DNA from: Streptomyces qinglanensis
GTDB lineage: Bacteria > Actinomycetota > Actinomycetes > Streptomycetales > Streptomycetaceae
DNA: 64,000 nucleotides
Direction: 5' to 3'
NCBI RefSeq assembly: GCF_900111245.1
Contig: NZ_FOGO01000008.1
Span: 186,001 to 250,000, forward strand
Shown: piece by piece, positions 49,186 to 56,706 of the stretch
Layout: every line of letters starts with the position of its first letter
Position numbering within the stretch: the stretch's first letter is position 1
Program-made: the position numbers and the translations under genes
Notes under the pieces: model-generated
The model's input: only the letters and a program-made list of their open reading frames with translations
What the model was told of the DNA's origin: nothing
The model's database searches: none

Positions 49186-50130
49186 CTATCCGAATGTGCC
49201 CTCCGGCGGTGGCGGGGACGCCGTGGCCGTCGCGTCCGTCACCACCGCGGCGCCGGCCGTGAACGCGTCCAGGGAGCGCCCGGCCGCCACCCGGCCGGGA
49301 TGCGGATCGCCGGCCGTGCGCCGGGTCAGTTCGGCGACAGGCAGTTCGCCCGCGGCGGCCAGCAGCACGCCGTTGCCGAACCTGCGGCCGCGCAGCACCG
49401 CGGGGTCGGCGAGCAGGCAGCGCTCCGGGAAGACGGCGCCCGCCGTGGCGGTCTGGGCCCGCAGATGGCGCAGCGGCGCACCGTCCACGATGTTCGCCGC
49501 GTACCACCCGGCGGGGCGCAGTACCCGCCGGACCTCGTGCAGGAATTCCACGCTGGTGAGGTGCGCCGGGGTGCGGGCGCCGCCGAAGACGTCGGCGATG
49601 ACGAGATCCGCCCACGCCTCGGGCAGCCGTGCCAGTGCCGCGCGCGCGTCGCCGCTCCGCACCCGGATGCGCCGGCCCGGCTCCAGCGGGAGGTGCTCGC
49701 GCACCAGCCGGGTCAGCGTCTCGTCCACCTCCACCGCCTGCTGCGTGGAGCGCGGCCGGGTGGCAGCCACGTACCGCGCGAGCGTGAGCGCACCGCCGCC
49801 CAGGTGCAGGACCTGGACCGGGCGGCCGGGCGGCGCGAGGAGGTCCACCACGTGCCCGAGTCTCCGCTGGTACTCGAAGCCGAGGTGGGTGGGGTCGGCG
49901 AGATCGACGTACGACTGCGGGGCCTCGTCCAGCAGCAGGGACCAGGCGTGCGGCCGGTCGGGATCGGGCACCAGCGCGGCCGCACCGCCGTCCACCTGCG
50001 CGCGGACGACGCTCCGGTCCCGCCCCCTGCCCCGCGGTTCGGAGTGCTGTCCGGAGCGCTGTCCGGCACGCCCCTTGCCGCTCACCCTGTCCCGCTCGTC
50101 GGCGTGCCGCCGTGCCGTACCCCGTGCCAT
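49186..50130 (-). CDS. Spermidine-synthase-like SAM-dependent transferase
   Basis: A 314-aa Rossmann protein of the spermidine/spermine synthase group. The motifs run in order: 'QVLHLGGGALTLARYVAATRP' (SAM or dcSAM glycine motif), 'AVEVDETL' (acidic ribose-binding residues), 'GDARAALARLPEAWADLVIADVFGG'. The gate and catalytic residues of true spermidine synthase are not clear, and the first 50 residues are Arg-rich, so a methyltransferase is equally possible. ATG at 50130 follows GACAAT by 6 bases. Isolated gene. Confidence 0.78.
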   Translation of the reverse strand: MARGTARRHADERDRVSGKGRAGQRSGQHSEPRGRGRDRSVVRAQVDGGAAALVPDPDRPHAWSLLLDEAPQSYVDLADPTHLGFEYQRRLGHVVDLLAPPGRPVQVLHLGGGALTLARYVAATRPRSTQQAVEVDETLTRLVREHLPLEPGRRIRVRSGDARAALARLPEAWADLVIADVFGGARTPAHLTSVEFLHEVRRVLRPAGWYAANIVDGAPLRHLRAQTATAGAVFPERCLLADPAVLRGRRFGNGVLLAAAGELPVAELTRRTAGDPHPGRVAAGRSLDAFTAGAAVVTDATATASPPPPEGTFG

Positions 50131-50377
50131 GCGCCCATTGTCCGACACTCTTCCCAGGTAACCCACACGGGCGGTTTCCGGGCTGCGCTGCGCGCCTGCT
50201 CGGGATCGTTCCCCCTCGTCCCGTAGGGTCCGGCGGTTCAACTCCGGGCCGGTGACTACAATACGAAAAGTGCGGAATTCTTGCTTTCGCCTTTGACCGT
50301 CCTTGATTCTCTCTTTTGTCGCTCCGAAATCGAGCGACCGGCTCTGTCGGCCGTGCGACTGAGAAAAGAGGAAAGGA

Positions 50378-50830
50378 ATGAAAGTTCGGAATTCCCTGGC
50401 AGCACTGGGCATGAGCGCGGTACTCGCGCTCGGAATCGGCGGCGCGGTGGCTCCCGCGGCGGCAGCCGCAGCACCCGGCACCACCGCACCCGGTGCGGCC
50501 GCCGCCGGTGCCCCGGCACCCGGGGTGGCGGCGACCGCGGACTATGCGAGCAAGGACCTCAAGACCGGCGCCGCCCGGACCGGCAAGGCAACGCCGGCCG
50601 GCCGGTTCGGACAGTCCCTGCCGCCGGCACGGGCCTCCCTGCGCTGCTGGAGTCCCTACCTCTCCGGGCGGGTCTTCGCGATCTCCTGCTCCGGTTCGGC
50701 GTACCGGGTCTTCGTCGACTGCTCGAACCGGGTCCGCTACGTCACGCCCGTCCTGTCGGGCAGCAAGCGCGTGACGCTGGTCTGCCCGGCCGGTACCCGG
50801 GCACTGCGCGGCGGCGCCTACGGGCGCTGA
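50378..50830 (+). CDS. Secreted Cys-containing protein, 150 aa, unknown function
   Basis: A clear signal peptide (MKVRNSLAALGMSAVLALGIGGAVAPAAAAA) is followed by an Ala/Pro/Gly spacer and a folded part with four Cys: 'LRCWSPYLSGRVFAISCSGSAYRVFVDCSNRVRYVTPVLSG' and 'VTLVCPAG', probably two disulfides. The beta-rich pattern suggests a small extracellular binding or inhibitor-like domain; not recognised. GAGGAAAGG precedes the ATG. The upstream 140 bases are AT-rich and contain a GTCGCTC-7-GAGCGAC dyad (50318-50338), a possible operator. Confidence 0.78.
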   Translation: MKVRNSLAALGMSAVLALGIGGAVAPAAAAAAPGTTAPGAAAAGAPAPGVAATADYASKDLKTGAARTGKATPAGRFGQSLPPARASLRCWSPYLSGRVFAISCSGSAYRVFVDCSNRVRYVTPVLSGSKRVTLVCPAGTRALRGGAYGR

Positions 50831-50930
50831 ACCCGCGGGAGCACACTGGGCTGCCGAGCGTTCCGGGGCGGGGCGCTGGGCAGCCCTTTCGGCGCGTCGC
50901 CACCCGCGCCCGGCGGCGGCGATCGCGTCG

Positions 50931-51344
50931 CTACCCGCGCCCGGCGGCGGCGATGGTGCGGGCCGCCTCACCGAGGGCGGCGCGGAGTTCAGCCGGCTCG
51001 GTGGCGTGCGCGTAGGCGCCCTCCGGGGGCACCAGCCAGCCGGTGCCGGCCACCGGAGGCTCGCCCGACGTGCCGCGCGCCCCGGGCCCGTACCCCTCGA
51101 CCCCCGGGACGGCGGTCTGGGTGCAGGCGCTTCCCGGCAGGTCCCAGCAGTCCGCGGTGCCGGGCGGGACGAGGAAGCCGAGAGTGTCCCCGGCCCGGTC
51201 GTGCAGCACCGGGCCGACACCGTCACGGAGCCTGAGGATGTCCACGGCCTCGAGGCCGTGCCGGGCCGGCACGGTCACCAGGTCGCAGGGGCCGGGAACG
51301 CACCGGGCCGCCCGCGCGTCGCTGCCTACGCCAGTGTCCAACAA
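50931..51344 (-). CDS. Conserved-type protein, 137 aa, unknown function
   Basis: A soluble protein: 'GPCDLVTVPARHGLEAVDILRLRDGVGPVLHDRAGDTLGFLVPPGTADCWDLPGSAC', then a Gly/Pro region and 'GWLVPPEGA...AELRAALGEAARTIAAA'. I recognise it as a common Streptomyces family without assigned role; the start of such proteins resembles the N-terminal fold of bifunctional primase/polymerase-like proteins (weak). The TTG start at 51344 is supported by GAGGAGG 8 bases upstream. Divergent from the HTH/TPR regulator, with which it may share control. Confidence 0.72.
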   Translation of the reverse strand: MLDTGVGSDARAARCVPGPCDLVTVPARHGLEAVDILRLRDGVGPVLHDRAGDTLGFLVPPGTADCWDLPGSACTQTAVPGVEGYGPGARGTSGEPPVAGTGWLVPPEGAYAHATEPAELRAALGEAARTIAAAGRG

Positions 51345-51514
51345 CTCAGACGCCTCCTCGCGGTCGTTGTGCCACGTTCAACGGCTGTCTTTGTCAACGG
51401 CTACGGCGGCGAACCAGCGCATTGGATGGCACTTCATGGCAGAAGCAGGGTGAGATATCCCGTTTGTAGCCAAACACTGGGTGCCTGCCCCGTCACAGCC
51501 GGTACGTTTCAGCC

Positions 51515-52981
51515 ATGGCGTCGCCACCCTCAACGTCACCAGCACCGCAGCATCGCCCCAACACCGCTTTCCGGGCGCTGAGGGGGCATCTCTCCCCGGG
51601 GGAGTTCGCGGCGGCCGTGCGCCGCTCGGCCCGCGAGATCGGCGAACAGGTCTCCTGCGACGCGCGCTACGTCGGCCGCGTGGAGTCCGGGGAGATCAGA
51701 TGCCCCAACTACGCCTACGAGCGGGTGTTCCGGCACATGTTCCCGGGCTGTTCGCTGACGGACATGGGCTTCGCACCCCGCGAGGCGGTGCGCGGTCGTG
51801 CAGCGCGTACTCGCAGGGCGCAGACCGATGAGCGTGCGCCCCTGCAATCCACCATGCGCCGCAACGATTCCACCCACTCGCCACTCCCCCCTTTCACCAT
51901 CCGTTCCGACAGCCCTGGTTTCACCGTATTCCCCAACTGTCCCGAGTACGACGAGGAGAGCGACGTGCTACGTCGCGCTTTCATGACCGGCGGTCCCGCC
52001 GCCCTAACCGCCACCTCCCTGGGCGGTACCGCGCCCAGCGCCTGGGCCGACCGTCCCGCACCCCCGGCGGTCCCCGCTCACGCACACGTGGGGGACGCCG
52101 AGGCCGGTGCCGTCGAGGACGCCGTGCGCCGGATCCGGCTGCTCGACGACCGGCACGGCGGCGCCCGGCTCTACCGCCGGGCCATCGGCTCGCTGCAGGC
52201 CGCGTACGGCATGCTGGACGCGGGCAGTCACCGCCAGTCGATCACCGACAGACTGCACGCCGGGGCGGGCGAACTGGCCATCTCCGTGGGCTGGCTGGCC
52301 CACGACTCCGGCCGCTACAGCGACGCCCGCTCGCACTACGGTGAGGCGCTGGCCACCGCGCGGGTCGCCCAGGACCCGGCACTGGAGGCGCACGCGTTCT
52401 GCAACACCGCCTTCCTCGCCCGGGACGCGGGCCGCCCCCGGGAGGCCGTACGCGCCGCGCAGGCGGGCCGGCAGGCCGCCGAGAGCCTCGGCTCGCACCA
52501 TCTGCTGTCGCTGCTCGCGCTGCGCGAGGCCGGGGGCTGGTCCGGCCTGGGCGACCGGGCGGGCTGCCGACAGGCGCTGGCCCGGGCCCGCCGCCTGTTC
52601 GCCAAGGGCACCTGCGAGAACGACCCCGAATGGATGACCTTCTTCGGAGAGGCGGAGTTGGAGGGGCTGGAGGCGCAGTGCTGGTCGGCACTGGGCATGT
52701 GGGACCGCGCCGCGGAGCACGCCGCCCGGGCCGTACAGCTCCAGGACCCGCACTTCACCCGCAACCGCGCGCTGTTCACCGCCGAACTCGCGGGCGATCT
52801 GGCCGCGCTGGGCCAAGCGGAGGAGGCGGCGGCCGCCGGGTCGCAGGCACTGGACTTCCTCGGCCCCGTCCAGTCCACCCGGATCAGCGCCATGCTGGAG
52901 GCGGCAGCCGAACGGCTCACCGCCTTCCGCGGGGAGCCCGCGGTCGCCGCCTTCCTCGACCGCCGGGCGGCGACGGTCTGA
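51515..52981 (+). CDS. HTH/TPR-repeat regulatory protein
   Basis: A 488-aa protein. The first 95 residues form a degenerate XRE-like HTH (LSPGEFAAAVRRSAREIGEQVSCDARYVGRVESGEIRCPNYAYERVF). About residues 150-172 resemble a twin-arginine signal (LRRAFMTGGPAALTATSLGG) though internal, as in other Streptomyces members. From about 190 helical TPR-like repeats continue to the end ('GWLAHDSGRYSDARSHYGEALATARVAQDPALEAHAFCNTAFLARDAGRPREAVRAAQAG'). NsdA is a recalled relative that represses differentiation, though this is not clearly NsdA. ATG follows TACGTT (51503-51508) by 6 bases. Confidence 0.82.
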   Translation: MASPPSTSPAPQHRPNTAFRALRGHLSPGEFAAAVRRSAREIGEQVSCDARYVGRVESGEIRCPNYAYERVFRHMFPGCSLTDMGFAPREAVRGRAARTRRAQTDERAPLQSTMRRNDSTHSPLPPFTIRSDSPGFTVFPNCPEYDEESDVLRRAFMTGGPAALTATSLGGTAPSAWADRPAPPAVPAHAHVGDAEAGAVEDAVRRIRLLDDRHGGARLYRRAIGSLQAAYGMLDAGSHRQSITDRLHAGAGELAISVGWLAHDSGRYSDARSHYGEALATARVAQDPALEAHAFCNTAFLARDAGRPREAVRAAQAGRQAAESLGSHHLLSLLALREAGGWSGLGDRAGCRQALARARRLFAKGTCENDPEWMTFFGEAELEGLEAQCWSALGMWDRAAEHAARAVQLQDPHFTRNRALFTAELAGDLAALGQAEEAAAAGSQALDFLGPVQSTRISAMLEAAAERLTAFRGEPAVAAFLDRRAATV

Positions 52982-53021
52982 CGGCCCGGCACCCGGGCGG
53001 TGCGCGCCGCGCCGCCGGTGT

Positions 53022-53051
53022 CCTGTACCGCCCTGTACCGCCCTGTACCGC
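53022..53051. repeat. 10-bp tandem repeat, three copies
   Basis: CCTGTACCGC three times head to tail, in the gap between the TPR regulator and the histidine phosphatase. Further GGTAC/GTACC-containing sequence follows to about 53095, so several short hairpins are possible; it may serve as a convergent terminator. Confidence 0.8.
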
Positions 53052-53190
53052 CCGGAACCGCACACCGCCGGTACCCGCGCACCGTACGGAACACCGCCCC
53101 GCTCCCCCGCCGCACGCCGGGGCCCCGGGCACGGGCCGCTCCCGCGGGGCCCGGGGAACCGGGAGAAGGACGGCAGGCGCAGCGGGCCGG

Positions 53191-53784
53191 TCAGTCCAGG
53201 TGCCCGGTGTCGTTCCAGCGCTCGACGGCGGGGTCCCCGTAGGCCCAGCCGAGGACGGAGAGCGAGGCGGGGTCCAGCTTCAGGCGGGCCGCGAACGACG
53301 GGTCGTAGCCCAGCCAGCGGGCCCCCAGCACACGCAGGATGTGGCCGTGCGCGAAGACCAGCACGTCGCGGTCGGCCGAGCGCGCCCAGCGCACCACCTC
53401 GTCGGCGCGGGCCGCGACCTCGGCCAGCGTCTCGCCGCCGGTCACGCCGTCCCGCCAGATGAACCAGTCGTCCCCGGCGCGCTCCCGGATCTGCTGCGGG
53501 GTGAGGCCCTCGTAGTCGCCGTAGTCCCACTCCATCAGCGCGTCCCACGGCTGTGCCTGCGGGAAGCCCGCCAGTTCGCAGGTCTCGCTCGCGCGGACCA
53601 GCGGGCTGGTGCGCACCTCGGCATCGGGCAGCCCGTTCCAGGGTGCCCGGTGCAGCCGCTCGCCCAGCAGCTTCGCCATCCGGCGCCCCTCGTCCAGCAG
53701 CGGGACGTCCGTGCGGCCGGTGTGCTGCCCGGACACCGACCATGCGGTCTGACCGTGCCGGACGAGGAGGATGCGCGCTGCCAT
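53191..53784 (-). CDS. Histidine phosphatase (phosphoglycerate-mutase family)
   Basis: A 197-aa acid phosphatase/PGM-like enzyme. The phospho-His motif LLVRHGQTAWS is at residues 6-16 (His10); second-half residues are 'SPLVRASETCELAG', 'DYGDYEGLTPQQI' (Glu) and 'VLVFAHGHILRVL' (His). The pattern fits broad-specificity phosphatases such as GpgP or acid phosphatase of the PhoE type. It lies on the strand opposite to the nuclease-helicase operon, with a 157-base divergent gap. Confidence 0.92.
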   Translation of the reverse strand: MAARILLVRHGQTAWSVSGQHTGRTDVPLLDEGRRMAKLLGERLHRAPWNGLPDAEVRTSPLVRASETCELAGFPQAQPWDALMEWDYGDYEGLTPQQIRERAGDDWFIWRDGVTGGETLAEVAARADEVVRWARSADRDVLVFAHGHILRVLGARWLGYDPSFAARLKLDPASLSVLGWAYGDPAVERWNDTGHLD

Positions 53785-53941
53785 GGAGACCTCTCGGACG
53801 TGCTTCTCGGTGCTCCGGTCTGTCCGGAAACCACCCCTCCATCTTCACTCAGCTCGCGCGGAAACGACCGGGCGGGGGCGCGTTGTCGGCGCAGGATGCG
53901 AGACTTCGCCGGGTACCGCACCCTCCCCCGAGGCCACACCG

Positions 53942-55171
53942 ATGACTCGCTCCTCGCCACCGAAGCAGACCCCGCCGCCGGGCGCCGGACCGACGGGCCG
54001 GCAGGCCACGCCGCAGCGGCTCGCCGAACTGCGCGGCGGGCCCGACGTGCCGCAGCGCCCTCTGGACGCGCGGGCGCTGTCCGCGCTCGCCGCCAACCCC
54101 GGCTGCCGGCGCCGTGCACTGCTGGACGGCGCGGGGGTGGACAAGAGCGCGGTGGCCCAGGCCCTCGGCGCACCCGCGCCGTTCGGGCAGTCGCAGTTCG
54201 CGCTGATCCGCGGCAACGCGTTCGAAGCACAGGTGAAGGCGGACGGCGGGCAGGTCCTGCTCGAACTGCTGTGCAGCCACACCGGTGCGGACCGACCGGA
54301 TCCGGCCGAGATCACCGTGCCGGAGCTGGCCGCCGACGGACCGGCCTCCCGCGCCTTCCGCACCCGCGAGGCGCTCTCCGCGGCGGCGGACGGGTGCTGG
54401 ACGCTGCTGGACCATCCGCTGCTCTCGCTGCAGGTGGCGGGCTCCACGGCCTATCTGGAGCCGGACGCGCTGGCCGTCCACCCGGACGGCACGGTGTCGA
54501 TCATCGAGATCAAGTCCTTCCCGATCCTGGACGGAGCGGCCGATCCGGTGAAGGCGGGAGCCGCGGCCCGGCAGGCAGCGGTCTACGCACTCGCGCTGGA
54601 GGGCCTGCGCACGGTGCGCGAAGAGGCGCTGCTGGTGTGCCCGAAGGACTTCTCCAACCTGCCCACCGGCGGCCTGCTGCAACTGCGCAAGCAGATCGCC
54701 GCCACCCGGCGCCGGCTGAGGCGGCTGACCGGGCTGGAGGAGATCGCCGCCGAACTGCCCGCAGGCGCCCACTTCGCCCCTGCTCAGGAGCCGGGCGCGC
54801 TGGCGGCGGCCGTCGAGGCGGTGCCCGCCGCCTACGCACCCGAGTGCCTGTCCACCTGCGAACTGGCGTTCCACTGCCGCGACCGGGCCCGCCGGAACGG
54901 CGAAGTGGTCGCACTGGGCCGCTCGGTGCGGGGCGAACTGGGCGGCCTGGGGACGGTGGCCGAGGTGCTCTCGGCGGCCTCCGGCGACCCGGCCGACCCC
55001 GCGCCGGATCCGGCGGCGGCGCTGCTGCGCAGGGCGGCGGCGCTGCGGGCCGAGGCGCTGTCGGCCGCGCAGTCGGCAGGCGCGTCCGAGGCGTGCGGCG
55101 GCGGTGAGGGGGCTGCCGGCCCCGGCGGTGCGGCAGCCGCGGCCGCCGCACCGCGGACGGAGGCGCGCTGA
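53942..55171 (+). CDS. RecB/Cas4-like PD-(D/E)XK nuclease with putative 4Fe-4S cysteines
   Basis: A 409-aa protein I read as a RecB-family nuclease. The core is RGNAFEAQV (Glu95), YLEPDALAVH (Asp175), SIIEIKSF (Glu189-x-Lys191) and QAAVYALAL (Gln211-x3-Tyr215), that is the PD-(D/E)XK motifs plus RecB QxxxY. Cysteines lie at 55 (NPGCRRR), before the nuclease core, and at 302, 306 and 312 (ECLSTCELAFHC), the 1+3 spacing of Cas4, AddB and Dna2 iron-sulfur nucleases. The first 40 and last 90 residues are low-complexity. ATG at 53942. Its stop shares a base with the next gene's start (TGATG); it is followed by an SF1 helicase. Function in DNA end processing, repair or defence is inferred. Confidence 0.72.
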   Translation: MTRSSPPKQTPPPGAGPTGRQATPQRLAELRGGPDVPQRPLDARALSALAANPGCRRRALLDGAGVDKSAVAQALGAPAPFGQSQFALIRGNAFEAQVKADGGQVLLELLCSHTGADRPDPAEITVPELAADGPASRAFRTREALSAAADGCWTLLDHPLLSLQVAGSTAYLEPDALAVHPDGTVSIIEIKSFPILDGAADPVKAGAAARQAAVYALALEGLRTVREEALLVCPKDFSNLPTGGLLQLRKQIAATRRRLRRLTGLEEIAAELPAGAHFAPAQEPGALAAAVEAVPAAYAPECLSTCELAFHCRDRARRNGEVVALGRSVRGELGGLGTVAEVLSAASGDPADPAPDPAAALLRRAAALRAEALSAAQSAGASEACGGGEGAAGPGGAAAAAAAPRTEAR

Positions 55172-56706
55172 TGTCGCTGCTGAGCGCGCTGGCGCGGATG
55201 GAGGCCGCCGCGAGCGACCACGCGCGGCCGGTGGCGACCGTACGCCATCGCCACCTGGCCGAACGCCCCCTCGTACTTGTCCCGTTGACGACCGCCGGGG
55301 AGAACGGTGCCCCGCTGGGGGTGATGCTGGGCACCGAGCGGGCGGCGCCCGAGGTGTTCACCGTGGCGCAGCCGCGCGACCGCGATCTGCGGTTCGCCTT
55401 CCTGCGACGGCTGGCGGAGGCGGTGCTGCCGCACCTGGAGTCCTGCCAGGACGAGGTGGAGCTGGTCGAGCGCAAGGAGGCCGACCCGGAGACCGGGAAG
55501 CGGGTCACCGTCGAGGCGGAGCTGTGCACCGACGCGCCGCAGGTGCTGGTGCCCACCGGTCCCGGTGTGGACTTCGTGCGGCTGCTGGGGCGCTCGATGC
55601 GGTTCCGGCGCACCGCGGAGGAGGATCCGGAAGCCGAGCATCCGGCGCCGCCCCGGGTGCCGCTGCTGGGCCGCTGGCTGACGCACTACGGCGAGCGCGC
55701 CCGGGTGCCGGGTTCCTCGTTGCTGCTGCCGATGACGGGGCTGCTGTCCCGGCACTGGGCCACCGGGCAGAGCCAGTTGGAGGACCAGCACCTGGGCGCG
55801 CTGCTGGCCTGGCTGGCGCCGCCGGACGGGCTCGGCGGGGCCGAAGCGGCGCTCCGGGCCGAGCTGGGCCGGGACGAGCGCGGGCAGCTCCTGGTGCCGC
55901 CCGCCGGGCCCGCGACCGACCCGGCGTTCGACAACGAGCTGCTGGCCCCGGCGCTCGCGCGGCACGACCGCGGAGTGCCGGGCGCCGCCCAGGAGGTGCA
56001 CGACCTGGTCGCGGAGCAGCTCAGCCCCACCTGGGAGGCCATGTGGCAGGGCGTCGACCTGCTGCGCACGCTGCCCGGGGCCGCGCATCTGCCCGACAGA
56101 TGGCGCCGCGACCGGCAGTCCTACACCCACCACCGGGACCGGCTGCGAGCGGGCGAGCCGCCGCAGCCGCGCCGGGACGACGCGGTGACGGCCGCCCGCA
56201 AGCTCGCCATGCGCGAGCAGCGGCAGGCGGAGCTGGACGCGCAGGAGGCGCTGGACGACCCGCTGGTGATGGCCGCGCGTCGGCTGGCGGGCGAGGCGTT
56301 CCTGGCGGAGGTGCTGGAGGTCGAGATGGCGTACTCGGACGGCAAGCGGCCCTCGCCCCGCCCGCTGGTCACGGTGCACACCCAGGACGTGCCGCTGCTG
56401 TCCGACGGGGACAAGCTGCACCGCCGGCTGCCCGCCGGGGCGCAGCAGCAGGCCGAGCTGGCGGAGCTGGCGGGCCCCGGGGAGTACGTGCTGCGGCTGG
56501 TCAGCGGGATGGGCCGGGGCAAGGAGCCGGCGCCGGGCACGGTGCCGGAGAAGGGCGAGCTGATGTGCTGGACGGTGTTCGAGCACGCGCCGCGGGGCGG
56601 GCCCGGACTGCCGGAGCCGGAGGAGACGCCCTGGACGCACGGGGGCCCGCCGGGCGACCGGGTCGCGGAGCGGCCCGACCCGGTGACCGCGGAGGACGTG
56701 CTGTGA
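55171..56706 (+). CDS. Uncharacterised middle subunit of nuclease-helicase operon
   Basis: A 511-aa soluble protein that I do not recognise. The N-terminal 120 residues look alpha/beta ('RPLVLVPLTTAGENGAPLGVML', 'RDLRFAFLRRLAEAVLPHLESC'). The middle and C-terminal parts are helical ('AQEVHDLVAEQLSPTWEAMWQGVDLLRTLPG', long charged 'DDAVTAARKLAMREQRQAELDAQEALDDPLVMAARRLAGEAFLAEVLEVEMAYSDGKR'). The last 90 residues include 'GEYVLRLVSGMGRGKEPAPGTVPEKGELMCWTVF'. No Walker, nuclease or Zn motif. It is coupled at both ends (TGATG upstream, GTGA downstream), so it is probably made in fixed ratio with nuclease and helicase and could bridge them. Confidence 0.85.
   Translation: MSLLSALARMEAAASDHARPVATVRHRHLAERPLVLVPLTTAGENGAPLGVMLGTERAAPEVFTVAQPRDRDLRFAFLRRLAEAVLPHLESCQDEVELVERKEADPETGKRVTVEAELCTDAPQVLVPTGPGVDFVRLLGRSMRFRRTAEEDPEAEHPAPPRVPLLGRWLTHYGERARVPGSSLLLPMTGLLSRHWATGQSQLEDQHLGALLAWLAPPDGLGGAEAALRAELGRDERGQLLVPPAGPATDPAFDNELLAPALARHDRGVPGAAQEVHDLVAEQLSPTWEAMWQGVDLLRTLPGAAHLPDRWRRDRQSYTHHRDRLRAGEPPQPRRDDAVTAARKLAMREQRQAELDAQEALDDPLVMAARRLAGEAFLAEVLEVEMAYSDGKRPSPRPLVTVHTQDVPLLSDGDKLHRRLPAGAQQQAELAELAGPGEYVLRLVSGMGRGKEPAPGTVPEKGELMCWTVFEHAPRGGPGLPEPEETPWTHGGPPGDRVAERPDPVTAEDVL

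Noticed and set aside
54750..54880. The nuclease being a genuine CRISPR Cas4
   Set aside because: No cas1/cas2 or array present; coupling to an SF1 helicase fits a Dna2/AddB-type role better.
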